Source: Photorhabdus caribbeanensis (lineage in GTDB: Bacteria > Pseudomonadota > Gammaproteobacteria > Enterobacterales > Enterobacteriaceae). From it: a stretch of DNA of 64,000 nt. Numbering within the stretch: the stretch's first letter is position 1; each line of letters begins with the position of its first letter. The notes beneath the pieces were generated by a model. That model ran no database searches, was not told where the DNA came from, and worked only from the letters and a program-made list of their open reading frames with translations. Positions 56,376-64,000 of the stretch are shown piece by piece. Where the stretch lies: contig NZ_RCWB01000001.1 in the NCBI RefSeq assembly GCF_018448885.1, positions 310,001-374,000 of the forward strand. Direction: 5' to 3'. The translations under genes were made by a program, and so were the position numbers.

Positions 56376-57203
56376 TTAATACCCTATTGCTCTGTAAAAT
56401 GCTGCTACAGGAACTTGTAAATTTGGAATACTGGTAAAACATTGGAATTGGGAATTATTGACTGTCATTATTGAAAATGTGCCAGCATGTTGAGGTGCGT
56501 TACCAACGTGAGTTAACGTGACGTTGAGACATTTATTCGGGAATGGGATTGGAAAGTTATTTAAAGCACCAGATTCGGCATAAGCATTGCCTTTAACTGA
56601 TGCTATTCCCCACATTTCAATTAAGCCCGAAGGTAATTTTTGCCATCCGACCTGATTCAGGCTAGAGGTGAAAAACGACATATTAGGAACTTGATTTTCA
56701 CCATTCCCTATCGTGATATTTGTTGAATCTGATAAACCAAGGTTCTTTATAAATGCAGCTTTATCAGGAATGTCTGCGCCGTTTTGGTCTTTTGCCAATC
56801 GATTATTAGCATTATCATTTACATCAGAAACAAGTTTCTGAGTTGAAGCGAGTGTATTACTGTTGCCTATTTGGTCTGTGAGCTGAATGATTCCTTTTTC
56901 TGTTAATGAGGCATCGCGAATTTCGGTTGTATTTTTTTGTTCTAAGGCTTTCTTGAATTGGGCGGTGAGTTTGTCTATATCTCCATTATCCAGAACATCT
57001 TCGCCAGATTGTGTTGCGATAAAATTAGCGACGGCAGTGGATATGGTTGACGATTGACGTAATGCCTTATTTAATAGTTCAGCGGCAATATCTCCCGCTG
57101 GAAATCCAGTTTGTAATTTTTGTTCTTTTTCATATGTTTCTTGGGTCATTATATTTGCATTTTCACTAATAGAAAAAGCCTTAAAATCATTCTTTTGACT
57201 CAT
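56376..57203 (-). CDS. Tail fibre C
   Basis: 275 residues from the ATG at 57203 (MSQKNDFKAFSI); a longer frame adds nine unrelated residues. Attachment domain with a slightly divergent N terminus (ISENANIMTQETYEKEQ), QLTDQIGNSNTLASTQ repeat, ADIPDKAAFIKNLGL linker and a gp53-like tip (VGWQKLPSGLIEMWGIASV to FYRAIGY). Confidence 0.85.
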   Translation of the reverse strand: MSQKNDFKAFSISENANIMTQETYEKEQKLQTGFPAGDIAAELLNKALRQSSTISTAVANFIATQSGEDVLDNGDIDKLTAQFKKALEQKNTTEIRDASLTEKGIIQLTDQIGNSNTLASTQKLVSDVNDNANNRLAKDQNGADIPDKAAFIKNLGLSDSTNITIGNGENQVPNMSFFTSSLNQVGWQKLPSGLIEMWGIASVKGNAYAESGALNNFPIPFPNKCLNVTLTHVGNAPQHAGTFSIMTVNNSQFQCFTSIPNLQVPVAAFYRAIGY

Positions 57204-57548
57204 ATATTTTTCTCCAATTAAGTACTGCATTTTATAAATAATATAGTGAATTTTTATAAAAATAATTTTTCCCTATTCACGCCAGCTATAGTTTAGTTAG
57301 AAAAAAGAATAATGGAATATTCTTATAACTTATAGGGTTAACTATTTTTATATAATTGTTGGTAATGAACATGTTAATTTTTTGTAATCTGAAATGGATA
57401 TAAACTATTTGCATTTAATATTTGAAAATGATGTTTATTAATTCCATTTATGGTCTAAGGGAGTTATGTGGTATAACTGAATTGGTTTAATATTTTAATG
57501 ATTATTGATGTTGAATAACAACAAAATACCAGAGTCAATAAAATGATT
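57204..57548. repeat. Cassette spacer C
   Basis: About 345 bp, AT-rich, recognisably related to spacers A and B but more diverged in the middle. Confidence 0.6.
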
Positions 57549-57582
57549 AAGATCGGGAGTTATTACAATCCCGATCTTTTTG
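57549..57582. terminator. Array terminator copy 4
   Basis: AAGATCGGGA / TCCCGATCTTTTT, a third sequence version of the same hairpin. Confidence 0.85.
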
Positions 57583-57587
57583 TTTAA

Positions 57588-58022
57588 TTACGATAATGGC
57601 TCAATTGGCCAGTCAATTTCTGGAGCTGTTGAAGTATCAATCCGGTTAAGCATGACGCGGTATTTTTTCCATTCTTTGAGTAATAGCATTTCTTCGTCTG
57701 TTGCTATATCAAGTTCTACAGCATCAGTAAGCGGTGTTATTTTTTCATTTGCCAGAGATATAAATTGCGCTTTTTGGCTTTCCGCTATAGATATCAACTC
57801 CTCTTTCGTTGGGGGGGGAATATCTTCCCAGCAAGGAAGACCATCTTCACCACAGGAAAGTATTTTTCCTATAGGCGGGATGCCCGAAAATTCATTGAAT
57901 ATATCATCGGTTACAGGTAAAGGATCATTTGGCCATGAGCCAGCTTCAATATAATTCTGTTGTAATAATAGTGGATAAAACGATTTATTTAATGCACTAA
58001 ATACATAGTTTTTATTGTTCAT
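57588..58022 (-). CDS. Tail-fibre assembly protein, cassette D
   Basis: 144 residues, same family, more diverged than A and C at the start (MNNKNYVFSALNKSFYPLLL) and with LSCGEDGLPCWED in the middle. It lies 54 bp after the fibre D stop. Confidence 0.85.
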   Translation of the reverse strand: MNNKNYVFSALNKSFYPLLLQQNYIEAGSWPNDPLPVTDDIFNEFSGIPPIGKILSCGEDGLPCWEDIPPPTKEELISIAESQKAQFISLANEKITPLTDAVELDIATDEEMLLLKEWKKYRVMLNRIDTSTAPEIDWPIEPLS

Positions 58023-58076
58023 GATTTTTTGCCAATTTTAATTAAATAATCATCATGGTAAATTAATTGTTTTTAA

Positions 58077-58904
58077 TTAATATCCTATTGCCCTAAAATA
58101 GGTATAAACAAAAGTTTGACTGTCACCTGAACCTCTATAACATTTGAATTGACTCTGATTTACTACGGATGCCCCGAATATTCCTGCTGCTCTCGGGTCC
58201 CAATCATTGTGAGTTAATGTGATGTTAAAACATTTATTTGGGAACGGTATTGGGAAGTTATTAAGATATCCGAGATCAGGTCTTCCTCCGGCAGAAACTC
58301 GTGCTATTCCCCACATTTCAATTAAACCTGAGGGTAATTTTTGCCAACCACTCTGAACCAAGCTTGAGGTGAAAGATGACATATCTGGAATTTGATTAAT
58401 TCCAGTTCCCACTTCACGTTTTGCAGCTTCATTTAAACCTAAGTTTTTTACAAATGCATTTTTATTGGGGATATCGGCACCGTTTTGCGTTTTTTCTAGT
58501 CTGTTATTGGCGTTATTATTTATATCGGAAACCAGCTTCTGAGTTGCAGCCAGTGTATTACTATTGCCAACCACATCTGTAAGCTGAACAATACCTTTCT
58601 GTGTTAATGAAGCGTCGGGAATTTTTGTTGTAATTTTTTGTTCTAACGCTTTATTTAATTGTGCAGTGAGTTTGGCTATATTACCGTCATCCAAAACATC
58701 ACTGTTAGATTCTGTCGCAATAAAGTCAGCTACAACAGATGATATTGTGGAAGATTGGCGTAATGCCTTATTTAATATATGAGTGGTAATATTTTCTGGA
58801 GGAAATCCAGTTTGTAAATTTTGACTTTCTTCGTATCTTTCTTGGCTTACTACATTAGCATTATTGCTAATAGAAAATGCTTTAAAATCATTCTTATGAC
58901 TCAT
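58077..58904 (-). CDS. Tail fibre D
   Basis: 275 residues. Attachment domain (MSHKNDFKAFSISNNANVVS), QLTDVVGNSNTLAATQK repeat, ADIPNKNAFVKNLGLNEAAK linker shared almost exactly with fibre B, and a tip with its own loop sequence (VSAGGRPDLGYLNNFPIPFP) ending FRAIGY. Confidence 0.85.
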   Translation of the reverse strand: MSHKNDFKAFSISNNANVVSQERYEESQNLQTGFPPENITTHILNKALRQSSTISSVVADFIATESNSDVLDDGNIAKLTAQLNKALEQKITTKIPDASLTQKGIVQLTDVVGNSNTLAATQKLVSDINNNANNRLEKTQNGADIPNKNAFVKNLGLNEAAKREVGTGINQIPDMSSFTSSLVQSGWQKLPSGLIEMWGIARVSAGGRPDLGYLNNFPIPFPNKCFNITLTHNDWDPRAAGIFGASVVNQSQFKCYRGSGDSQTFVYTYFRAIGY

Positions 58905-59326
58905 ATATATATTCCTTAAGTAAATAATATTCTTTTGTAATTAACATGTTGAGTTATAGTATAATTAATTTATTGAGATTAATTCAGATTATAGTCTACT
59001 TAAAAAAGAGGATAGGGGTATTATATTATAAATCAAACGGTTAATTGTTTATGTATAACTGCTGGTAATAAATCGTTTAACTCCTTGTAATAGAAATCAT
59101 ATTCAAGATATTTGTGTTTTATATTTTTAAATTGTTTTTCTTTATTTATTTTGGCGATTTTTTAATGGCTTTCAAAAGTTTTATTAAAATATAGGGGGCA
59201 GAATAGAGGCTGCGAAAATACTATGGTTTTGTCTATTGGTTAGATTATTATATTTGTTCAATAGATATGGAGAAATATCCTTATCAAATAGAGAGATAAA
59301 ATTTTCATAAAAAATAAAATGGGAAA
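58905..59326. repeat. Cassette spacer D
   Basis: About 420 bp, AT-rich, closely related to the spacer at 61508-61946 (shared AACATGTTGAGTTATA, TATAGTCTACT, AAAAGAGGATA blocks) and a second lineage relative to spacers A and B. Confidence 0.65.
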
Positions 59327-59347
59327 AGGGCTGCCATGCAGCCCATA
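59327..59347. terminator. Terminator of fibre E
   Basis: GGGCTGC / GCAGCCC hairpin with T-runs on the minus strand after the fibre E stop; repeated after the first cassette at 61949. Confidence 0.75.
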
Positions 59348-59350
59348 ATT

Positions 59351-60622
59351 CTAATCAGCAATATAAATTTCTGTAATATCAGGGCAATCATCTTTGTTTA
59401 CTATAGATAACCTCAGTCCTGCATCTGACGAATGCACAACCAGCCATCCTCTTGAACCATATCCGACGCCAACCAAAATATTATCGATTGGAGGCATTTG
59501 TAAAGGTAAAAATATACCTGGGCTACCAGTACGTAAAAATATACATCTTCCTCGTATGTCCTGACTCAGTAATATGCTACTTCCGCTATCTCCACCGGCT
59601 CCTATTTTTTGCCACCCCTGATTAGGGCCTTTCCTTTGATATCGCTTGTCAGCTTCCGAACGTGAATATGCTCCGACATCTCCGGCTTCCAGATTGATGT
59701 CTTCAACCAATACTTTGCCGTTAATTTTCCTGTTATTAGGAACCGCATTTTTCGCCAATGCTACGGTTTCTGATAAACCAAGTTCATTTACAGTAGGTTT
59801 GTTCTTGGTTGTATAAATACTAGTCCAATCTTCTTCAAATCCATAATTATCACGAGCCGAGCGATAAGCAATACCCCCGTTTTTGTAATGCACTTTCAAT
59901 TGAAAAGCGGGACAACTTCCAACGCCATTATAGAAATGCACAACATGATCACTAAATTTCGGAAGCAATAAGTCATATGACCCTGAATCTGCATTCCACG
60001 GGACCTGGTTATCAACAGAATATTTTCCTGTTAATCCGAGCCTAAATGCTCCCACATCGCCAGCCCCTAAATTGATATCTCCAGTCAACGATTTACCATT
60101 AATTTTCCTACTACTTGGCACAGCATTTTTCGCCAAATTGACGGTTTCCAATAAGTCGAGATTTTTCACAAACTCATTTTTATTGGGAATATCCGCCCCA
60201 TTTTGGTTTTTGGCTAATCTATTGTTAGCATTATCATTGACATCAGAAACAAGCTTCTGAGTGGCAGCGAGTGAATGACTATTACCAATCACATCTGTAA
60301 GCTGAACAATACCTTTCTGTGTTAATGAGGCATCGGGAACCTTTGGCGCCATTTTCTGTTCCAGCGCCTTATTTAATTGAGCGGTGAGTTTATCTATATT
60401 TCCGTCATCCAGAACATCATTACCAGATTGTGTCGCGATAAAATTAGCGACGACAGAGGATATTGTGGATGATTGACGTAATGCCTTATTTAATATATTA
60501 GTGGTGATACCGTCGGGTGCAAACCCAGTCTTCAAATTCTGACTGTCTTCATATTTTTCTTGGCTTACTATATTAGCATTATGACTAATAGAAAACGCCT
60601 TAAAATCATTTTTAGGACTCAT
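59351..60622 (-). CDS. Tail fibre E, long form with a different tip
   Basis: 423 residues, the longest in the array. Residues 1-155 match the others, then two copies of a fibre repeat at about 162-193 and 287-319 (each LAKNAVP..RKINGK....DINLxAGDVGA). Between them, about 200-275, is an insert of lambda/T4-like fibre type (YDLLLPKFSDHVVHFYNGVG). The C-terminal ~85 residues (GWQKIGAGGDSGSSILLSQD, then NILVGVGYGSRGWLVVHSS) are not gp53-like. No assembly gene follows. A different receptor is implied. Confidence 0.83.
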   Translation of the reverse strand: MSPKNDFKAFSISHNANIVSQEKYEDSQNLKTGFAPDGITTNILNKALRQSSTISSVVANFIATQSGNDVLDDGNIDKLTAQLNKALEQKMAPKVPDASLTQKGIVQLTDVIGNSHSLAATQKLVSDVNDNANNRLAKNQNGADIPNKNEFVKNLDLLETVNLAKNAVPSSRKINGKSLTGDINLGAGDVGAFRLGLTGKYSVDNQVPWNADSGSYDLLLPKFSDHVVHFYNGVGSCPAFQLKVHYKNGGIAYRSARDNYGFEEDWTSIYTTKNKPTVNELGLSETVALAKNAVPNNRKINGKVLVEDINLEAGDVGAYSRSEADKRYQRKGPNQGWQKIGAGGDSGSSILLSQDIRGRCIFLRTGSPGIFLPLQMPPIDNILVGVGYGSRGWLVVHSSDAGLRLSIVNKDDCPDITEIYIAD

Positions 60623-60689
60623 ACTATACTCCTTAGATTAAGTAATGAATTTTATAAATAACATATTGAATTATTGCAGAAGTAACTCC

Positions 60690-60735
60690 TTATTTAATGT
60701 GCTGAATACAGGGTTTTTATTGCTTATGACTTTTT
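60690..60735 (-). pseudogene. Relic of a tail-fibre assembly gene start, cassette F
   Basis: On the minus strand the bases after fibre F still read SNKNPVFSALNK, the first residues of the 144-residue assembly proteins, but the start ATG is now ATA and the sequence is cut after a dozen codons. Confidence 0.65.
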
Positions 60736-60778
60736 GCTAATTTTAATAAAATAATTATAGTAATTTGATTTTATTAAA

Positions 60779-61507
60779 TTAATATCCTACTGCTCTAAAA
60801 TATGCTGTAACAACGGGAGTCCAATTAGTAGGACTTCTAAAACATCGAAACTCACGCTGATTTTCTATGATGACTGAAAATATTCCTGCTGCGTTAGGAC
60901 TATGCCCATTATGCGTTAACGTGACATTAAAACATTTATTTGGGAATGGTATTGGAAAGTTGTTTAAATATCCAGACGTGTAAGAGCCATAACCATTAAT
61001 TTGAGCTATTCCCCACATTTCAATTAGACCAGAAGGTAATTTTTGCCAGCCAGTTTCATTCAAGTTGTTGGTGAAATGCGACATATCTGGAAGCTGATTA
61101 ATTCTATGATTCAAATTATTATTGATATCGGAGATAAGTTTCTGTGTTGCAGCCAGTGTATTGCTATTGCCAACTACATCTGTAAGTTGAACAACACCTT
61201 TCTGTATTAATGAGGCATTGGGAACTTGTGTTGCAAATTTTTGTTGTAACGCCTTATTTAATTGGATATTAAGTTTAGCGGTATCCCCATCATCAAGAAC
61301 ATCTTCACCAGATTGTGTTGCAATAAAGTCAGCTACGGCAGAGGCTATTGTTGACGATTGACGCAATGCTTTATTTAATACATGAATAGTAATATGTTCT
61401 GGTGGGAACCCGGTTTTTAAATCTTGTCTGTTTTCGTATTCTTGTTGACTCACTACGTTGGCATTATTATTAATAGAAAAAGCTTTAAAATCATTCTTGG
61501 GACTCAT
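60779..61507 (-). CDS. Tail fibre F
   Basis: 242 residues. Attachment domain (MSPKNDFKAFSINNNANVVS), QLTDVVGNSNTLAATQK repeat, then a shortened linker (NNNLNHRINQLPDMSHFTNN) without the ADIPNKN segment, and a gp53-like tip (TGWQKLPSGLIEMWGIAQING to YFRAVGY). Its assembly gene is only a relic. Confidence 0.83.
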   Translation of the reverse strand: MSPKNDFKAFSINNNANVVSQQEYENRQDLKTGFPPEHITIHVLNKALRQSSTIASAVADFIATQSGEDVLDDGDTAKLNIQLNKALQQKFATQVPNASLIQKGVVQLTDVVGNSNTLAATQKLISDINNNLNHRINQLPDMSHFTNNLNETGWQKLPSGLIEMWGIAQINGYGSYTSGYLNNFPIPFPNKCFNVTLTHNGHSPNAAGIFSVIIENQREFRCFRSPTNWTPVVTAYFRAVGY

Positions 61508-61946
61508 ATATACTTTCCTTAAATAAAAATAATGTTCTGTTGTAATTAATATGTTGAGTTATAATATAGGTAATTTATCGAGATTGATTCCAATTATAGT
61601 CTACTCTAAAAAGAGGATAATAAGATTATATTATAACTTAAACGATTGATTATTTATGTATGATTGATGACAATAAATTGTTTAACATCTTGTAATCGAA
61701 AGAATATTTAAGGTGTTTATATTTCATATCTGAAAATTATTTTATCTTATTTCTTTCGGTAATTTTTCTAATGGTTTTCATAAGTTTTATTAAAATACAG
61801 GGTGTAAAAGTAGCAGTTACGAAAATATTGTTATTTCATCTATTCGTTAGATTATTATATTTGTTTTATGTTATGTTCCATAAATATAGAAAAATACCTT
61901 TCTCAAATAGAGAGAGGAGTTATCTCCTGAAAAAATAAAAAAGGGC
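61508..61946. repeat. Cassette spacer F
   Basis: About 440 bp closely similar to spacer D, upstream of fibre F, no ORF. Confidence 0.65.
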
Positions 61947-62091
61947 TGCTATGCAGCCCATAATTTTAATTAGAAATTATGTTTGACCGGATTGATACTT
62001 CAAAGGCATTGGAAATTGACCGGTCAAAACAGTCATTATCATCACTGAAAAAAGATCGGGGATGGAATAATGTCTGGTCTTGATAATTTTA
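61947..62091. other. Terminator and fibre debris after the first cassette
   Basis: A GGGCTGC / GCAGCCC hairpin at 61949-61965, like the one after fibre E, then about 120 bp with palindromic GACCGGTC-type blocks and no intact frame. Confidence 0.5.
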
Positions 62092-62691
62092 TTATTCTGG
62101 TATTTGTGGCCACTCAATATCTGAAACCATTGAAGTATCAACACGGTTCAGTAATACCACATACTTCTTCCAGGCAAGCAATAATGCTTTCTCTGCGTCT
62201 GAGGCCATCTCAGTCTCAATAGCATATTGTAATAAAATGATAGCTTCATTAGCTTGTTGGCGAAGAATGACACGTTGTTGTTCTGCCTGTTTCATCTGAT
62301 TGGCTTTTTGAGCTTCAATATCTGTTACCCATTTTTCGCCATCCCATTTATCAAAATCGGTGCTTGGTTGTTTGAATGTCAGCGTTTCTGGTAATTCACC
62401 CGGTTTAATAATTTCCTTCTGTTCCCCAGTTTGGGTGTTGTAAGCTATTTTCCCTCGATAATCTGGCACCATTTGCCAGCCGGTTAAATCAGGTGAGCGA
62501 CAGGCGACATATCCCTCTTGGGTTTCAGGTGGCGCGTCTGTGCAGGAATTGGCAGGAAGGCCGATACCAACGGGAAGGTACTCATCAGAACTGTTTAAAT
62601 ATTCCAGCGTAATCGCGTCGTAATTAAACACAACGATATTTCCGGCACTGATGGCAATATTATTTTTATCCAGTATAGCCTTATTCATCAT
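62092..62691 (-). CDS. Tail-fibre assembly protein, long type
   Basis: 199 residues of the longer Caudo_TAP form: N-terminal strand domain (SAGNIVVFNYDAITLEYLNS), TGWQMVPDYRGKIAYNTQTG in the middle, and a C-terminal helix resembling that of the 144-residue copies (EKALLLAWKKYVVLLNRVDT). It overlaps the collar-tip gene by 4 bp, so the two are coupled. Confidence 0.87.
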   Translation of the reverse strand: MMNKAILDKNNIAISAGNIVVFNYDAITLEYLNSSDEYLPVGIGLPANSCTDAPPETQEGYVACRSPDLTGWQMVPDYRGKIAYNTQTGEQKEIIKPGELPETLTFKQPSTDFDKWDGEKWVTDIEAQKANQMKQAEQQRVILRQQANEAIILLQYAIETEMASDAEKALLLAWKKYVVLLNRVDTSMVSDIEWPQIPE

Positions 62692-63188
62692 GCAATCCTC
62701 ACAATGTAATTAAATGCCACATTTCGTGGACGTGTTTCTATTCCCGTTGAAGCAGCAATCGCATTATCCATATAACCGTAACCCCCAGATCCCATACCGA
62801 TAGCGATGCCTATTCCGCGAGGATCAATGCCGTAGTTAACATTTTGGTAGATACTATTGAGAATACGGCCTGCTGCACCCACTCCGTCGGTTCCACCATT
62901 TGAGTTGGACCACATCCGGACAACCCTGTGACTATGTGGAGCAATATCTGCTAGTTGCCCGGATAATAGATATCGGCCGATATCCACCCCACGCCCATCA
63001 TCCCAGCCCCGGATAAATTCACCCCGTAAATCAGGTAATCTACCAGTAGGATAAGCTTGCGCTAATTTTGGATATAAAGTTTGATCAAAGATTGCTCCAT
63101 TGCATTTCACCCACCCATTTGGTGGTATGTCAGCCGGCCAAGGAAGTGGTATTCCTACCGGGATTTCTTCAAGTACCAACGTGCTCAT
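62688..63188 (-). CDS. Headless tail-collar fibre tip
   Basis: 166 residues consisting only of a phage tail collar domain: WPADIPPNGWVKCNGAIFDQ, LPDLRGEFIRGWDDGRG and the C-terminal RPRNVAFNYIVRIA. There is no attachment domain. Full-length collar fibres carry this domain at the end of a 300-600 residue shaft. Either the gene is a truncated leftover or it serves as an exchangeable tip. The start ATG overlaps the stop of the upstream pseudogene (ATAATG). Confidence 0.8.
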   Translation of the reverse strand: MSTLVLEEIPVGIPLPWPADIPPNGWVKCNGAIFDQTLYPKLAQAYPTGRLPDLRGEFIRGWDDGRGVDIGRYLLSGQLADIAPHSHRVVRMWSNSNGGTDGVGAAGRILNSIYQNVNYGIDPRGIGIAIGMGSGGYGYMDNAIAASTGIETRPRNVAFNYIVRIA

Positions 63189-63577
63189 TATGCTGCCCTC
63201 ATCATATAGTTAAACGTTAGATATAGTTAAACGCTAGGTTATGTGGCTTTGATACCCCGATATCGGTCATCCGCCACTGGGATAAACTGCCGCTAATTTT
63301 GGATATAAAGTTTTATCGAAGATTGCTCCATTACATTTCACTCACCATTTGGTGGTATGTTAGTTGGTCAAGGAGGTGGTACACCTACCGGAATTAACTT
63401 TTCCAATAAGCTTCGGTTTTTCACAAGTACATTTTTATTAGGAATATCTGCAACATTTTGTGATTTTTTCAAAGCGTAATTGGAAATTTTAGTTATGATT
63501 TTTTCGTATTTTTCTTGATTTACTACATTATCATTATTGTTAGTAGAGAAATTATTAAAATCATTTTTGGGACTCAT
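63188..63577 (-). pseudogene. Decayed collar-type tail fibre
   Basis: Starts like the array fibres (MSPKNDFNNFSTNNNDNVVN), loses most of the attachment domain by deletion, keeps ADIPNKNVLVKN, then joins a collar domain that is broken by stops and deletions (IPVGVPPP, IPPNGE, FNYMMRAA). The frame of the first 69 codons is open but the product would lack both functional ends. Confidence 0.8.
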
Positions 63578-64000
63578 ATATTTTCCTCAAATTATGTTAT
63601 GTATATATAGACCACATCTTGAGTTGTTGTAAAGATAGTGTCCCTTCATTTATAATTTAGTTTAGAAAATGAATAATGGAGTGATTTATAACTTAGGATG
63701 TTAACTATTTGCATGTGGCTGGTAGTAATAAATAGTCAATGTTTTATAATTGAAAACATATCAAAGCTATTAATGTCTTATTTCTGAAAATTATATTCAA
63801 TAGTTTTTATACTTAAAGATTTATATTGTAAATTGGAATAAAAGGTGGGTAAAACAAAAAAGGTTTAGATGGTTTATTTAGTGAAAATCCGCCTATGGGC
63901 CGCTGTTTATTATAATTGCTAATATCCAAGATTATATTTTGTTTAATGAGGTTAAAATCAATAAAATTAGCTTGGTTATTTCCAAAATGGCGTTGTTTTT
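63578..64000. repeat. Cassette spacer upstream of the collar pseudogene
   Basis: About 420 bp of AT-rich DNA related to the other cassette spacers (CATCTTGAGTTGTTG, TATAATTTAGTTTAGAAA). No gene seen up to the window end; the array may continue beyond it. Confidence 0.55.

Noticed and set aside
52909-63577. Invertible fibre switch of the Gin/Cin type
   Set aside because: All cassettes point the same way, no invertase gene is in view, and I found no inverted crossover sites by eye.
52871-63600. The array as a CRISPR or a diversity-generating retroelement
   Set aside because: Repeat units are over 1 kb and coding. No short direct repeats with unique spacers, cas genes or reverse transcriptase are visible.

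Overview
The window looks like a chromosomal segment of an insect-pathogenic enterobacterium, most probably Photorhabdus. This is inferred from the enterobacterial gene order (ssrA-smpB-ratAB-bamE-recN-nadK-grpE, then srmB-trmN-nadB-rpoE-rseABC-lepA-lepB-rnc-era-recO-pdxJ-acpS-yfhL), the AT-rich spacers, a tmRNA tag reading ANDEKYALAA, a GDSL autotransporter resembling Photorhabdus Lip-1, and a hemophilin/Slam locus of the kind known from Xenorhabdus and Photorhabdus. No database search was possible.

Positions 1-13000 hold envelope and metal-acquisition genes: the 3' part of a TonB-dependent copper-type receptor, a secreted GH16 glucanase, metY, a MATE pump, and a four-gene heme-capture locus with a Fur-box-like site. 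That locus encodes an exported hemophilin-like protein, its Slam (type XI) outer-membrane exporter, a TonB-dependent receptor and a dedicated TonB. Positions 13000-21100 are a mixed accessory stretch: three GNAT acetyltransferases, the GDSL esterase autotransporter, a small FaeA/PapI-like regulator, a membrane-anchored bactofilin, and a Fic module whose YhfG-like antitoxin is fused to a winged-helix domain.

Positions 21100-27820 are a decayed, gene-poor island abutting the 3' end of ssrA. It holds an orphan phage tail-fibre tip gene, an internally deleted IS1182-type transposase, a DUF262 protein, a GNAT-like protein, a 57-residue orphan and a Gp25/W-like baseplate gene broken by one in-frame stop. 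Positions 27820-52754 are core genome: trans-translation, outer-membrane assembly, DNA repair, NAD synthesis, the sigma-E regulon core, protein export, RNA maturation and cofactor synthesis. It is interrupted between ung and srmB by a lipase-ankyrin pair and a drug-efflux-like MFS gene with a small membrane partner. Readable control sites include a double LexA box at recN, a sigma-32 promoter at grpE, a leader ORF overlapping the rpoE start, and hairpins before rnc.

Positions 52870-64000 are a minus-strand tandem array of tail-fibre cassettes without other phage genes in view. Six full-length fibres share one N-terminal attachment domain and differ at the C-terminal tip. Most are followed by a tail-fibre assembly gene or its relic, a terminator hairpin and a homologous AT-rich spacer. 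A headless collar-domain tip with its own assembly gene and a collar-fibre pseudogene complete it. This looks like a duplicated, recombining repertoire of receptor-binding proteins for a phage tail or tail-like bacteriocin, and it is the most unusual part of the window.
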